DNA of 64,000 nt from JAPYTK01 sp964401935 (GTDB lineage Bacteria > Myxococcota_A > Polyangia > Polyangiales > Polyangiaceae), in assembly GCA_964401935.1 (NCBI GenBank), contig CAYOAL010000002.1, forward strand, positions 62,001 through 126,000, read 5' to 3'. Below the pieces are notes generated by a model. That model ran no database searches, had not been told where the DNA came from, and was given only the letters and a program-made list of their open reading frames with translations. Below are positions 16,378 through 24,967 of the stretch, piece after piece (position 1 is the stretch's first letter; each line of letters begins with the position of its first letter). The translations under genes and the position numbers were made by a program.

Positions 16378-17631
16378 ATGAAATCGACACTCCGGGCGCC
16401 GCGCCGAGTCCTCCTTCGAGGAGGCCTGACAGGGCTCGCGGCTTGGATGCTGCTGCCTCAGGGATGCAAGCGCTCGAGCTCCGGAGGAGAAGGTGGGAGC
16501 GGGGGCGGGGGCCCCGCGCCGACGTGGGATCCCCCGACCGAGCGGCCTTCGCTCGTGTCGCTCATCGCCGACATCGGCCCGCTCGGCGAGCCCGACGAGA
16601 ACGGCGTGCGCGTGCCGCCCGGTTTCACCGCGCGGATCGTCGCCCGCTCGACGGAGAAGCCCCACGCCGGCTCCGACTACGTCTGGCATCAGGCGCCGGA
16701 CGGAGGCGCCACCTACCCCACCGCCGACGGAGGCTGGCTCTACGTGTCGAACTCGGAGCTCCCGTTCGTGGGCGGCGTGGGCGTGCTCCGCTTCGACCGC
16801 GACGGCGAGGTGACGGGCGCCTACTCCATCCTCAGCGACACCAACGTCAACTGTGCGGGTGGGCCCAGCCCGTGGGGGGCGTGGCTGTCCTGCGAGGAGA
16901 CGAGCACCGGCAAGGTGTACGAGTGCGATCCTCGAGGCATCAACCCCGCCGTGGTGCGTCCCGCGCTCGGCGTATTCAAGCACGAGGCGGTGGCGTTCGA
17001 TCCGGCGGACAACCGCGTCTACCTCACCGAAGACGAGGACGACGGCTGCTTCTATCGCTTCACCGGGAGCGGCACCGGGCCCTTCGGCTACGTCGAGCTC
17101 GGCGAAGGCACGCTCGAGGTGGCGGAGGTGGGCGACGACGGCGCGGTGACCTGGCACGCGCTGCCCGATCCCCAGTTCACGGGGACCACGCCCACCCGTG
17201 AGCAGGTCGCGGCCGCCACCCGCTTCGACGGGGGCGAGGGCATCTGGTTCCACGCCGGCACCGTGTTCTTCTCCACCAAGGGCGACAACCGCGTGTGGGC
17301 CTACGACACCGCGCGTGAGCAGCTCGACATCCTCTACGACGCCGCCGAGGCCAACGAGCCCATCCTCACCGGCGTCGACAACATCACCGTGTCGTGCTGC
17401 GGAGACGTGCTCGTCGCAGAGGACGGCGGCGACATGCAGATCGTCGCCATCCTCCCCGATGGACGCCTGCTCCCTCTCGTGCAGGTGACAGGGCACGACA
17501 ACAGCGAGATCACCGGGCCCGCCTTCGATCCGAGCGGCACCCGCCTCTACTTCAGCTCCCAGCGCGGCGCCGGCGCCGGCACCGGCGGCGTCACCTACGA
17601 GATCACCGGCCCCTTCCACGCCCCCGCCTAG
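16378..17631 (+). CDS. PhoX-family (DUF839) secreted lipoprotein
   Basis: The 417-residue protein has an N-terminus with a twin-arginine-like RRVLLRGG, a hydrophobic stretch and a lipobox-type LLPQGC, then a Ser/Gly linker. The mature part resembles PhoX-type alkaline phosphatases/DUF839 beta-propellers: PPGFTARIVARS, YVSNSEL, NCAGGPSPWGAWLSCEET, FKHEAVAFDPADNRVYLTEDEDDGCFYRF, VLVAEDGGDMQIVAI and GPAFDPSGTRLYFSSQRG. PhoX enzymes use calcium and iron and are Tat-exported, which fits. Substrate is unknown. A long polypurine repeat begins 3 bases after the stop. Confidence 0.8.
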   Translation: MKSTLRAPRRVLLRGGLTGLAAWMLLPQGCKRSSSGGEGGSGGGGPAPTWDPPTERPSLVSLIADIGPLGEPDENGVRVPPGFTARIVARSTEKPHAGSDYVWHQAPDGGATYPTADGGWLYVSNSELPFVGGVGVLRFDRDGEVTGAYSILSDTNVNCAGGPSPWGAWLSCEETSTGKVYECDPRGINPAVVRPALGVFKHEAVAFDPADNRVYLTEDEDDGCFYRFTGSGTGPFGYVELGEGTLEVAEVGDDGAVTWHALPDPQFTGTTPTREQVAAATRFDGGEGIWFHAGTVFFSTKGDNRVWAYDTAREQLDILYDAAEANEPILTGVDNITVSCCGDVLVAEDGGDMQIVAILPDGRLLPLVQVTGHDNSEITGPAFDPSGTRLYFSSQRGAGAGTGGVTYEITGPFHAPA

Positions 17632-17633
17632 AC

Positions 17634-17974
17634 GAGGGAGAGGGAGAGCGAGAGGGAGAGCGAGAGCGAGAGCGAGAGGGAGAGCGCGAGGGAGAGCGCG
17701 AGGGAGAGCGAGAGCGCGAGGGAGAGCGAGAGGGAGAGCGAGAGCGCGAGGGAGAGCGCGAGGGAGAGCGAGAGGGAGAGCGAGAGGGAGAGCGAGAGGG
17801 AGAGCGAGAGGGAGAGGGAGAGCGAGAGGGTGAGCGCGAGGGTGAGGGAGAGCGCGAGGGAGAGCGAGAGCGAGAGCGAGAGCGAGAGCGAGAGGGTGAG
17901 CGCGAGGGTGAGGGAGAGCGCGAGGGTGAGCGCGAGGGTGAGCGCGAGGGTGAGCGCGAGGGTGAGCGCGAGGG
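17634..17974. repeat. Polypurine tandem repeat, about 340 bp
   Basis: The plus strand is almost entirely G and A, in irregular hexamer-based units (GAGGGA, GAGCGA, GCGAGG, GTGAGC), starting right after the PhoX stop. All three plus frames are open and encode Glu/Arg/Gly repeats; the opposite strand encodes Ser/Pro/Arg. There is no start signal, so it is not called as a gene. Long mirror-like purine tracts can form triplex DNA and block transcription. Confidence 0.95.
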
Positions 17975-18063
17975 CGTCGCGAATAGATATATGCCCAAAC
18001 TAGTGGGGATTGGGAAGGGCTGGGCCCTCGGGTGGCGACCCCGCCGTGCTCGGAGCCGTTTAA

Positions 18064-18291
18064 GGCCAGCCGTTCATCCTCAACACGGACAAGCCGCAAC
18101 AACCTCCAGCGTGGATGGAGGAGCGCCTCGGCGCGCGTTTGATCTCCACCATTCCAACCGCTCCGCGCCGCGACAGCGAAGGCTCGCTCCGCGCTGCCCA
18201 TCAGCCCGCGGGGGATCGGCTCGGGGGCGGGGCCGGAAGGCTCGGGGGCGGAGCCGGAAGAAGTGCGTTGGGAAACGACGACGATGACTGA
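18064..18291 (+). pseudogene. Coding-like C-terminal fragment, truncated
   Basis: After an in-frame TAA (18061) the frame reads FILNTDKPQQPPAWMEERLG, then ARLISTIPTAPRRDSEG, and ends NDDDD at TGA 18289. The codon use looks coding but there is no credible start. The last third contains a 21-22 bp tandem duplication (18218-18260). I do not recognise the family. It looks like the tail of a gene cut off by the polypurine repeat. Confidence 0.3.
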
Positions 18292-18879
18292 CGTGTCGTC
18301 GACCACGAGTTCCGGCATGCATTGGCCGCGAGGCGCTGTCGCCGCCTCCGTGTAGTACGGTCCACGAGATGGTACCGATGAGCACCGACGCGAGCGACGC
18401 GCGCACGCGCTCCAGCGTGGCGGTGACCTCGGGACGAGGCCGAGGCTAGTCTTGTCTCGATTGGTTACCCTCTTCCGCTGGCCCTGCGAGACGTCCCTCT
18501 TCCGCTGGCCCTGGAAGGACCTCAGGACTGCGAGTCTCTCTTTCCGCGGTTGGCTCGATGCCCGTGTGGCGCTTGTACACGGCCTTGATGGCATCCCAGA
18601 GCGCATGCGCGGCCGCGCCGTCCCCCTCTGGGCGAGCTCAACTTCGAGCGCGACGCCCCCAGCGGACACGCACGCCTCACATTCAAGCTCCCGCTACCAT
18701 TGCGCCACGCCATCTCTCCAGTGCATGACCTCGCTGCCACGAAGCGCGGTCGTTCATTCAATCGATCCTGTACGGCCCCGCCGCCGCCAAGCGCAGACAA
18801 ACCTGCCTCGCGTCGCGCTCGCCCAGTGTCCGCAAAGACGACCATTGCATCGAGGAGACGACCTGCGTAGAACTGCGCC
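18292..18879. other. Gene-poor decayed stretch
   Basis: No intact gene is supported. There is a 19-bp direct repeat (CCCTCTTCCGCTGGCCCTG at 18468 and 18495). At about 18625-18700 a short plus-strand coding-like piece (ELNFERDAP, RLTFKLPLP) resembles the last strand of a histidine-kinase ATPase domain. Both look like remnants. Confidence 0.4.
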
Positions 18880-19239
18880 ATGCAGTTTTTATGGCGACGG
18901 GCACGGGAGTCGAAAACCAAAGCGAGCCTCGGCATCGCCCTTGCGCTTACGACGCTGGCCTGTGGGCCACGAACGAGCCAATGGGTTCAGGTCACGGACT
19001 GCGCGCAGAAACACGTCGTCGTACCTGGTGCCAAAGTGTACATCTTTGAGTCGGGCATTCACTATACGCTTCGAGGAGGCCACACCAATGCCCAAGGGAA
19101 CACGTGGGGGAGCTTCCCGGTGGAGGAGCCGAGCGCGGTCATGGCCGTGCCCGCTGACGCAAACCATCAGGCGGCGCAGCCGCGGACTCCCGTGCCCGCG
19201 AATCCGCAGCAGCCCGTCATCACGTGCATGAATCGATAG
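18880..19239 (+). CDS. Small putative lipoprotein, unknown
   Basis: This 119-residue protein starts MQFLWRRARESK, then a hydrophobic segment ending LALTTLACG, a plausible lipobox. The mature part includes KHVVVPGAKVYIFESG and NAQGNTWGSFPVEEPSAVMA, reminiscent of a carboxypeptidase-regulatory-like (transthyretin-type) beta-sandwich, followed by a Pro-rich tail and TCMNR. The family is not recognised with certainty. It stands alone in a gene-poor stretch with lower GC than its surroundings. Confidence 0.5.
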   Translation: MQFLWRRARESKTKASLGIALALTTLACGPRTSQWVQVTDCAQKHVVVPGAKVYIFESGIHYTLRGGHTNAQGNTWGSFPVEEPSAVMAVPADANHQAAQPRTPVPANPQQPVITCMNR

Positions 19240-19842
19240 GGATTGGGACTACGAGAAGCTCACGCGCAGAGCCGCGACGACGCGAAACGCGCACAAAGGG
19301 CCTTCTCTAGCAAGGCCCACGCGTCACCCAGAGCGCCGCGTGTGACGACGGTGGGCGCGTCGCGGAGCAGCGCCGTGCCCGGCGCGCGCCGCGTGGAGCT
19401 GAGCACCCATCGATCGAGCTCTCGGCGCCATGCGCGCCGAGCGGATGTGCGCCGAGCGCCAGCGCGCGTCGTCGAGGTGCGCGAGGTCGTCGCTTCGCGC
19501 GCTCCAGGCGAGCTCGTTGGGTCGCGCACGTGCCGCGCTCCACGACCTCGGGTGCAGCGACCGCCACGAGCTCCCCCGTCGACGAGTCGTACCGCGATCA
19601 GGTCGCCACCTTCCGCACCACATTCACTTCGCGCCCACGCCCATCGACGAGGCGCTCGTCGCCACCCTCGGCGACCGCCGCGAGCTACAAGCCGCCTAGT
19701 GTTCTGTCGCAAGTCTGTTGAGCCATGGAGACACTGAGACACTCCGCGGCGGAGCCTACATGGGTCTTGGGCCCGTGCAGCGAGCGCGTGCAGCGCGTGG
19801 AGCCCCTCCGTGTCTCCACGGCGAGCAGTCCGTTGCGGCCGT
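19240..19842. other. No supported gene
   Basis: Open frames exist on both strands but encode Arg/Ala/Pro-rich sequence without domain signals or ribosome sites. This looks like non-coding or decayed sequence between the small lipoprotein and the Uma2 gene. Confidence 0.5.
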
Positions 19843-20412
19843 TCAGCCGCTCTCGCCGTAGATCTGGGCGACGCCGACCGACAGGCCGATCGACTCCACG
19901 AGGACCGCTCCTTCCTCTTCGGCTACCGTCCGTGACCACGTGTCTCCTTCCGAGCCTCGCTGCACCAACTCGAGACGTCGCGAGTCCTGAGACACCAGCA
20001 AGACCGCTCGAAGCGAGGGGATCTGCTGGTAGTGCCAGAGCTTGTCGCCTCGATCGTAGGCCTCGGTGCTTTGAGACAGCACCTCGACCACCAGCAGAGG
20101 ATTCACGACCGCGTTGGGGTCCTCCTTGTCGCGCTCGAGAGGACCGCACACCACCGCGCCGTCCGGATAGGTCGCGAGCCCGGTGGCGACGACCCGCACC
20201 TTGAGGTCGGAGCTGAAGGCCTCACACCCCCGACGCTCCGCGGCCACCACCAGCGCGGCGCTCACGCGGGCCGCGAGGCGCGCGTGCTCGGGTGTCCCCC
20301 CGGCCATCGCGAACACCTGCCCCGCACACCACTCGTGCTTCGCACCCGTGTCTCGCTCGAGCGCTAGATACTCCACGTAGGTGAACAAGTGATGCGGCTC
20401 GCGCGTCGCCAT
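19843..20412 (-). CDS. Uma2-family (DUF820) PD-(D/E)xK nuclease-like protein
   Basis: This 189-residue protein begins MATREPHHLFTYVEYLALER and has the Uma2 pattern: HEWCAGQVFAMAGGTPEH, DLKVRV, TYPDGAVVCG (nuclease Asp), NPLLVVEVLSQSTEAYDRGDK (Glu and Lys) and LRAVLLVSQD. Length and motif order fit the restriction-endonuclease-like fold common in cyanobacteria and myxobacteria. ATG 20412 starts at the conserved N-terminus; no clear ribosome site is seen. The cellular role of Uma2 proteins is not well established. Confidence 0.85.
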   Translation of the reverse strand: MATREPHHLFTYVEYLALERDTGAKHEWCAGQVFAMAGGTPEHARLAARVSAALVVAAERRGCEAFSSDLKVRVVATGLATYPDGAVVCGPLERDKEDPNAVVNPLLVVEVLSQSTEAYDRGDKLWHYQQIPSLRAVLLVSQDSRRLELVQRGSEGDTWSRTVAEEEGAVLVESIGLSVGVAQIYGESG

Positions 20413-20539
20413 CCAACGAGAGCCTACCACGCCCGCTCGACCCTCGCGCACGGTGACGTCTCGCGAAGCCCCACAGTCGCACCTGGATGCTTGGATGCTA
20501 AGCCCGCTGCGAAGCGCCCCGCACGGCCTACGCGAGGCA

Positions 20540-20626
20540 GGCGCACTCCGCGCGCGCGGATGACGACCGAGGGCGAGCGCCACCCGGGGAAAGACTCGCT
20601 GGCGCACTCCGCGCGCGCGGATGACG
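20540..20626. repeat. Two direct copies of a 26-bp repeat
   Basis: GGCGCACTCCGCGCGCGCGG followed by ATGACG occurs at 20540-20565 and 20601-20626, 35 bases apart, in the non-coding stretch upstream of the Uma2 gene. Only two copies are present. Confidence 0.8.
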
Positions 20627-20689
20627 GACCGACGTGGGGCAGGCGCAGCAGCCGCTGCCAGCGCTGCGAGCGCGCGCCCGCATCTGCCC

Positions 20690-20900
20690 TCATGCCGACG
20701 TCTCCGCCGGCGCGCGCCGCTCGCCGTCTTCGTGGTAGACGTGTTCGCAGGGCACCAGCGCGGCAAGGAAAGCCGCGAATGAGCTCGCCAGCTCGGCGGT
20801 CTCTCCCGACTCCGAGGCGACGACTACCACCGCCGGCTCCGGCCCCTCGGCCCGGTAGTCGAGCGCCCGCGCGCCAATAGCCACCTCCACCGCGGGCAAC
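20690..20900 (-). pseudogene. C-terminal remnant resembling an SMI1/KNR4-type protein
   Basis: The minus-strand frame ending at 20690 contains ALDYRAEGPEPAVVVVA and ASSFAAFLAALVP, a pattern like the end of SMI1/KNR4 immunity-type domains, where a final strand is followed by a sFaeFl helix. No matching N-terminal half or start is present; upstream the frame is only antisense to the lipoprotein gene at 20970. I read it as a truncated remnant. Confidence 0.35.
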
Positions 20901-20969
20901 GCTCTGGGTGACTTGGGCGACCTCCCTCGATAGGCTCGTGGAGGTGGGCCGGATCGGAGGTCGTTGGGA

Positions 20970-22016
20970 ATGAGACGATGCCACCTGTGGTTGGCGGGAG
21001 CGACCCTGTTCGCGCAGGTTGGCTGTGGCTCGTCCGAGACCTCCGACGGGGTCACGCCGAGCGGGAGTGGCGCCGCCGCTTCGGGGGGCAACGGCACGTC
21101 GACGGGCGGAGCGGCGGGCACAGGCGGGTCGGGCGCCGGGGCCGGGTCGCCGGGCGACGAAGGCATCGCGGCGAGGTACCCCGGCGACGTGGGGATCGAG
21201 AGCGACCCCGATGTCCTCTTCGCAGACGATTTCGAGAGCTACACTCAGGCGTCCGATCTCGAAGACAACTGGGATGCGGTCTACCAGCTGAACCAGATCG
21301 TGATCACCACGATCGCCGCGAACGTCGCCTTCGGCGACAAGGCGCTCGAGTTCAACGTGCCGCAGCAGCTCAACGAGCTCAGCAACGCGACCGACAAGAT
21401 CCTGGCCGCTGGGGAGGACGTCCTCTTCCTGCGCTACTACTCGAAGTTCCAGCCGCCCTACGACGTCGTCGGCTCGAGCCACAACGGCGCGATGGTGTCG
21501 GCCCAATACTTCGAGAACGGGAACGCGACCCCGGGCGTGCCCGCGAATGGGACCAACAAGTTCCTCGTCGGGCTCGAGAACTGGCGTGGTGAGGCCTCCA
21601 CGCCATCGCCGGGCCACCTGAACCTGTACGTCTACCACCCGGAGCAGCGCAGCAACTATGGAGACCACTTCTTCCCCACGGGCGTGGTCTTGCCGAACTC
21701 GAGCCTCCCTGGCGACTTCGGTCCGACCTTCGTCCCGATGCCGGACATCCTGAGCGAGCTCGACGTGTGGCAGTGCTACGAGCTCATGGTGAAGGCCAAC
21801 ACGCCCGGAGGGCGCGACGGACGCGTCACGGTGTGGGTGGATGGCGCGCTCGCCGCCGACTTTCCGAACCTGCGCTTCCGCGACATCGACACGCTGAAGA
21901 TCGATCGGTTGGGCCTCTCGTTCCACATCGGCTCCAACCCCAACGGCGCCGCCAAGAAGTGGTTCGACAACGTGGTCGCCGCCAGGGCATACATCGGCCC
22001 CGTCGCGCTGCCTTGA
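20970..22016 (+). CDS. Secreted lipoprotein with polysaccharide-lyase/lectin-like fold
   Basis: This 348-residue protein has a signal peptide ending ATLFAQVGCGSS (lipobox) and a Gly/Ser/Thr-rich spacer with GGNGTSTGG units. Its globular domain starts ADDFESYTQ and resembles concanavalin-like lyase or lectin domains (FADDFES at the start, LRYYSKFQP, WQCYELMVKANTPGGRDGRVTVWVDG, LRFRDIDTLKIDRLGLSFHIG). The segment WQCYE...GRVTVWVDG is typical of these sandwich domains, where the carried substrate is a glycan. ATG 20970 has CGGAGG ten bases upstream. Enzyme activity is not demonstrated by recognisable catalytic residues. Confidence 0.72.
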   Translation: MRRCHLWLAGATLFAQVGCGSSETSDGVTPSGSGAAASGGNGTSTGGAAGTGGSGAGAGSPGDEGIAARYPGDVGIESDPDVLFADDFESYTQASDLEDNWDAVYQLNQIVITTIAANVAFGDKALEFNVPQQLNELSNATDKILAAGEDVLFLRYYSKFQPPYDVVGSSHNGAMVSAQYFENGNATPGVPANGTNKFLVGLENWRGEASTPSPGHLNLYVYHPEQRSNYGDHFFPTGVVLPNSSLPGDFGPTFVPMPDILSELDVWQCYELMVKANTPGGRDGRVTVWVDGALAADFPNLRFRDIDTLKIDRLGLSFHIGSNPNGAAKKWFDNVVAARAYIGPVALP

Positions 22017-22106
22017 GTCGAGGCGAGGTTCACCCGAGCGGGGTCCCTTCACCTCGCGCTCTGCGCGTTGACACCGGCGTCATCGTGGCCATCTTGGCGG
22101 CTTCCG

Positions 22107-23378
22107 ATGTTCACCGATCGTTTCCCACGCCGCATCCCGAAGGCGTCTCGCGCGGTTCGGCGCAGCGAGAGCGGTTTTCGTACGCTCCTGCGCGTTTGTT
22201 CGGACGTGGCAGACCGCCTACCGACGCGGCACGACGGCGTCGCGCAGGCGGCGGTGAAGCTCGTGGCGGTGGCCGAGACGGTGCGGCGGCGTCTCCAGGG
22301 TGAGGAGAGCGCGGTGGAGAGCTTCGTGCGCTTCCACGAGCTCGAGCGCCGGCGCAACGACCAGCTCGTGCGGTTGTTCTTCAACACACCGCTCTGTGAG
22401 GTCTTCGACATCTCGCGCATCACGATCAACGAGGGGCAGAGCATCGTGCGCGGCGCGCACCCGCGCTTCGGCGAGCTCTACTTCACGGAGAACTCCTGGA
22501 TGCCCGACCTGTCGCGTGGTGCCGAGTTCCATCACAGCCCAGGGTTCGACTTCTCGGCGATGTTCGACGAGCTGTGGCGCCAGCTCGGCGGCGGCATCAG
22601 CGTGACGGCCACGCGCGGCGAATATCCGGCGAAGCTGAACTACGCGGCGCTCCCCCAGGTCGATGCGCCGCTCTTCGGCTCGGCAGCGGAGCGACTCCAC
22701 ACCTTCGTGGAGAAGCATCGTCGCTACCAGCGGGCTCGCGTGGCACGGTGCTACTTGCTTGTGGGTGAGCCGGGCACTGGCAAGAGCACCATGGCGCGCG
22801 CCGCCACGGCACAGATCGGAGAGCGCGGCCTGCGGCTCGAGGCGAAGTCGCTCGAGATCTTCGGTCCGGAGGAGATGCGCTTCGTGCTCGAGCACCTCCA
22901 ACCCGACAGCTTCATCATCGACGACGTCGACAAGATCAACTTCGACGACTGCCTCCCCACACTGCTGACGGTGCTCGACTGGGTGAAGGTCGAGCACCCC
23001 GAAGTGGCGATCGTGATGACCGCCAACGGCACGACCATGCACCCCGCGCTGCTCCGCCCCGGCCGCATCGACGAGGTCGTGTGGTTCGACCTGCCCACCG
23101 CCGCCGACCGTGGGGCCATTCTCACGGGCTACCTCACCGCGAACGGCACCGCGCCGGTGCGCGCAGACGCGATCGAACGGCTGGTGGAGGCCACCGAGAC
23201 GCTCGCCCCAGCCTGGCTGCGCGAGGTGGCGCTCCAGCTCGAGTATCAGCCCCCCGACGCCGTGCTCGACGTCGTAAGGAGCATGCTCCGCCTCTGTCAC
23301 GGCGGGGACAACGGCGCTGAGACCTCCGACAGAGTGGCCGTGGAGGAGCCCCTCGAGATCATGAGCGCGCTCTCTTGA
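22107..23378 (+). CDS. AAA+ ATPase (BCS1/CDC48-like)
   Basis: The 423-residue protein has an N-terminal region of about 200 residues of unknown fold and a C-terminal AAA+ domain: Walker A GEPGTGKSTMA, Walker B SFIIDDVDKI, sensor-1 AIVMTANGTT and the second region of homology LLRPGRIDEVVWFDLP. The order resembles BCS1-type ATPases. ATG 22107 gives MFTDRFPRRIPK; a longer in-frame start exists at 22068 without a better ribosome site. Upstream is the lyase-like lipoprotein gene; no obvious functional partner is adjacent. The substrate cannot be guessed from sequence. Confidence 0.78.
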   Translation: MFTDRFPRRIPKASRAVRRSESGFRTLLRVCSDVADRLPTRHDGVAQAAVKLVAVAETVRRRLQGEESAVESFVRFHELERRRNDQLVRLFFNTPLCEVFDISRITINEGQSIVRGAHPRFGELYFTENSWMPDLSRGAEFHHSPGFDFSAMFDELWRQLGGGISVTATRGEYPAKLNYAALPQVDAPLFGSAAERLHTFVEKHRRYQRARVARCYLLVGEPGTGKSTMARAATAQIGERGLRLEAKSLEIFGPEEMRFVLEHLQPDSFIIDDVDKINFDDCLPTLLTVLDWVKVEHPEVAIVMTANGTTMHPALLRPGRIDEVVWFDLPTAADRGAILTGYLTANGTAPVRADAIERLVEATETLAPAWLREVALQLEYQPPDAVLDVVRSMLRLCHGGDNGAETSDRVAVEEPLEIMSALS

Positions 23379-23409
23379 GCCGCGGCGTGGACGATGTGAG
23401 GGTAACGAG

Positions 23410-23775
23410 ATGAGCTCGAGCTTGGGCCTCTTGCCGCGCGGCGCGCTCGCATGGCTCGCCTGCTTCGTGGTGGCGTGCGGTCCCACCTTCCTCGAGAACG
23501 GCGACGTACCGTCGTCCGAGCACTGTAGCCTCCTCGAGAGCCAGAGCGAACAGCGAGCGTGCCTGCAATGCTTCGCCACCCACGGCGTGTACGCATACGA
23601 GCGCCCCACGTTGATGACCAACGAACACTGGACGTGCCGGACATTCTTCGCCTACCGGAGCGAGTGCCACATGCTCGTCGCTCCCGAGGTGACGGCCGAG
23701 TGCGAGGCCTGCATCGCCAAGCGCGCGTACTATCGCTCCGACCGGCGCGCCTGCGAGGCCCCGTCGACCCACTGA
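23410..23775 (+). CDS. Small Cys-rich lipoprotein, unknown
   Basis: This 121-residue protein has a hydrophobic N-terminus ending CFVVACG (lipobox) followed by a domain with about eight cysteines, including RACLQCFATH, HWTCRTFF, SECHML and ECEACIAKRA. The spacing suggests disulfides in a small exported protein. Codon use is normal for the genome. I do not recognise the family. It follows the AAA+ gene by 31 bases on the same strand. Confidence 0.6.
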   Translation: MSSSLGLLPRGALAWLACFVVACGPTFLENGDVPSSEHCSLLESQSEQRACLQCFATHGVYAYERPTLMTNEHWTCRTFFAYRSECHMLVAPEVTAECEACIAKRAYYRSDRRACEAPSTH

Positions 23776-23880
23776 TGCAGCTCGAGCCGCAGAACCTCCC
23801 CGTGGCGCGCGCCCTCCGCTCCCACACCGAGGGGAGCGATGAAGCGCCTCGAGCTCGCCAGCGCTGCCACCGACAGCGGA

Positions 23881-24837
23881 TCAGAAGCGAATCGTGAGGC
23901 CTTCGGGTTGGAGCGAGACGTCGTCGTCTTGGTCCCAGTCGACGACGAACAGGCCCACCGCGAGGGTGAGCGCGGCGAGCCCGCCGGTGACGCCGAGGAG
24001 CACGTTGGTCCGCGTCTGTGCTGCCTCTCCATCCGCCGCGAGCTCGGCGGTGGGGGCGTCGGTGAACTCGGCGTGACGGGTGGCCGTGTCGACCGCGGAC
24101 ACGATCGCGCCCACGCCCACTGCGCCGGTGGCCGCGAAGGAGATCCAGAACCAGGCCGGGGAGGGCCCTGGCTCTGCGGGGGGCTTGGCCTTGCGACGCG
24201 GGCCGGGCGCAGGCGCGGGCGGCGGCTTGGGGTCGGGCTTCGGCTGCCCTGCGAGCGGGAGGAGGGTGACCACCGCGCCCGGCTCCACGATGACCCGGCG
24301 CGTCTCCCGGGCCTCGCCGTCACGGATGAGCACCTGATGGGGGCCCACCTTCACCCAAGCGGCGACGCCGCGCGGCCGCGGCACGCCGTCGATCGCCACC
24401 TGGCAGCGCGCGCAGTGAACGACGATGCGGCCCACGTCGTCACCGAAGCGCGCACGGGCTCGCGACGCCAGTTGCTCCAGCTTGACGTGGGTCGGCGCCC
24501 GGCTCGTGCGCCCGGCGAGCTCCATGCCGAGCACCGCTTCGTCGGTCTTGAGCACCGCCACGAGCGCGGCCTCGAGCGCCGCCTCGTCGGGAACGAGCGC
24601 GTCGGCCGCGGCGAAGGCCTTGGCGGCGTCGACGAAGCGCCCCGCCTGGTGCGCGCGCTGCCCGTCCTCGTAGAGCGCGCTCGCCTCCGCGACCCGCGCC
24701 GCGGCGGCATGGTCGGACGAGGGCGGCTCCGTGGGCGGAGCGGGGGCCGGTGGCTGCGCCCGTGCGCCCACGGCGAGCGCGAGCACCGTCAGCCCGGTGC
24801 TCACGCGAAGTAGCAGCCTGCCGCCTCGAGTGTTCAC
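23881..24837 (-). CDS. Exported TPR-like/PEGA-type protein with two C-terminal membrane helices
   Basis: The 318-residue protein starts at GTG 24837 and has a signal peptide ending VLALAVGARAQ, then a TPR-like unit (ASALYEDGQRAHQAGRFVDAAKAFAAADAL). A Cys pair and PEGA-like beta segment follow (VHCARCQVAIDGVPRPRG, WVKVGPHQVLIRDG, ETRRVIVEPGAVVTLLPL), then a Pro/Lys linker and two membrane segments (WFWISFAATGAVGVGAIVSA; LLGVTGGLAALTLAVGLFVV). This layout is common in myxobacterial cell-envelope proteins encoded near Ser/Thr kinase genes. Function is unknown. A GTG start is inferred; no strong ribosome site is seen. Confidence 0.7.
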   Translation of the reverse strand: MNTRGGRLLLRVSTGLTVLALAVGARAQPPAPAPPTEPPSSDHAAAARVAEASALYEDGQRAHQAGRFVDAAKAFAAADALVPDEAALEAALVAVLKTDEAVLGMELAGRTSRAPTHVKLEQLASRARARFGDDVGRIVVHCARCQVAIDGVPRPRGVAAWVKVGPHQVLIRDGEARETRRVIVEPGAVVTLLPLAGQPKPDPKPPPAPAPGPRRKAKPPAEPGPSPAWFWISFAATGAVGVGAIVSAVDTATRHAEFTDAPTAELAADGEAAQTRTNVLLGVTGGLAALTLAVGLFVVDWDQDDDVSLQPEGLTIRF

Positions 24838-24967
24838 GCCAAGGTCATCCAACCCGTTGGAATGACGAGCATAGCCGGGTGTCGCGCGGGCGGCACGCGA
24901 TCTGCTCATGTTGTGCTCGGGCGCACCACCAGCGGCTCGGCCCGCACGGGCCTGGAGGAACGAACGC

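Noticed and set aside
17603..17998. Ser/Pro/Arg repeat protein on the minus strand of the polypurine tract
   Set aside because: Frame arises from the simple repeat; no start signal, signal peptide or conserved domain.
18452..19231. 259-codon plus-strand frame
   Set aside because: Overlaps the better-supported lipoprotein at 18880 in another frame and has no domain or ribosome site.
20540..20626. Two direct repeats as a CRISPR fragment
   Set aside because: Only two copies, GC-only repeat, no cas genes and no further spacers.
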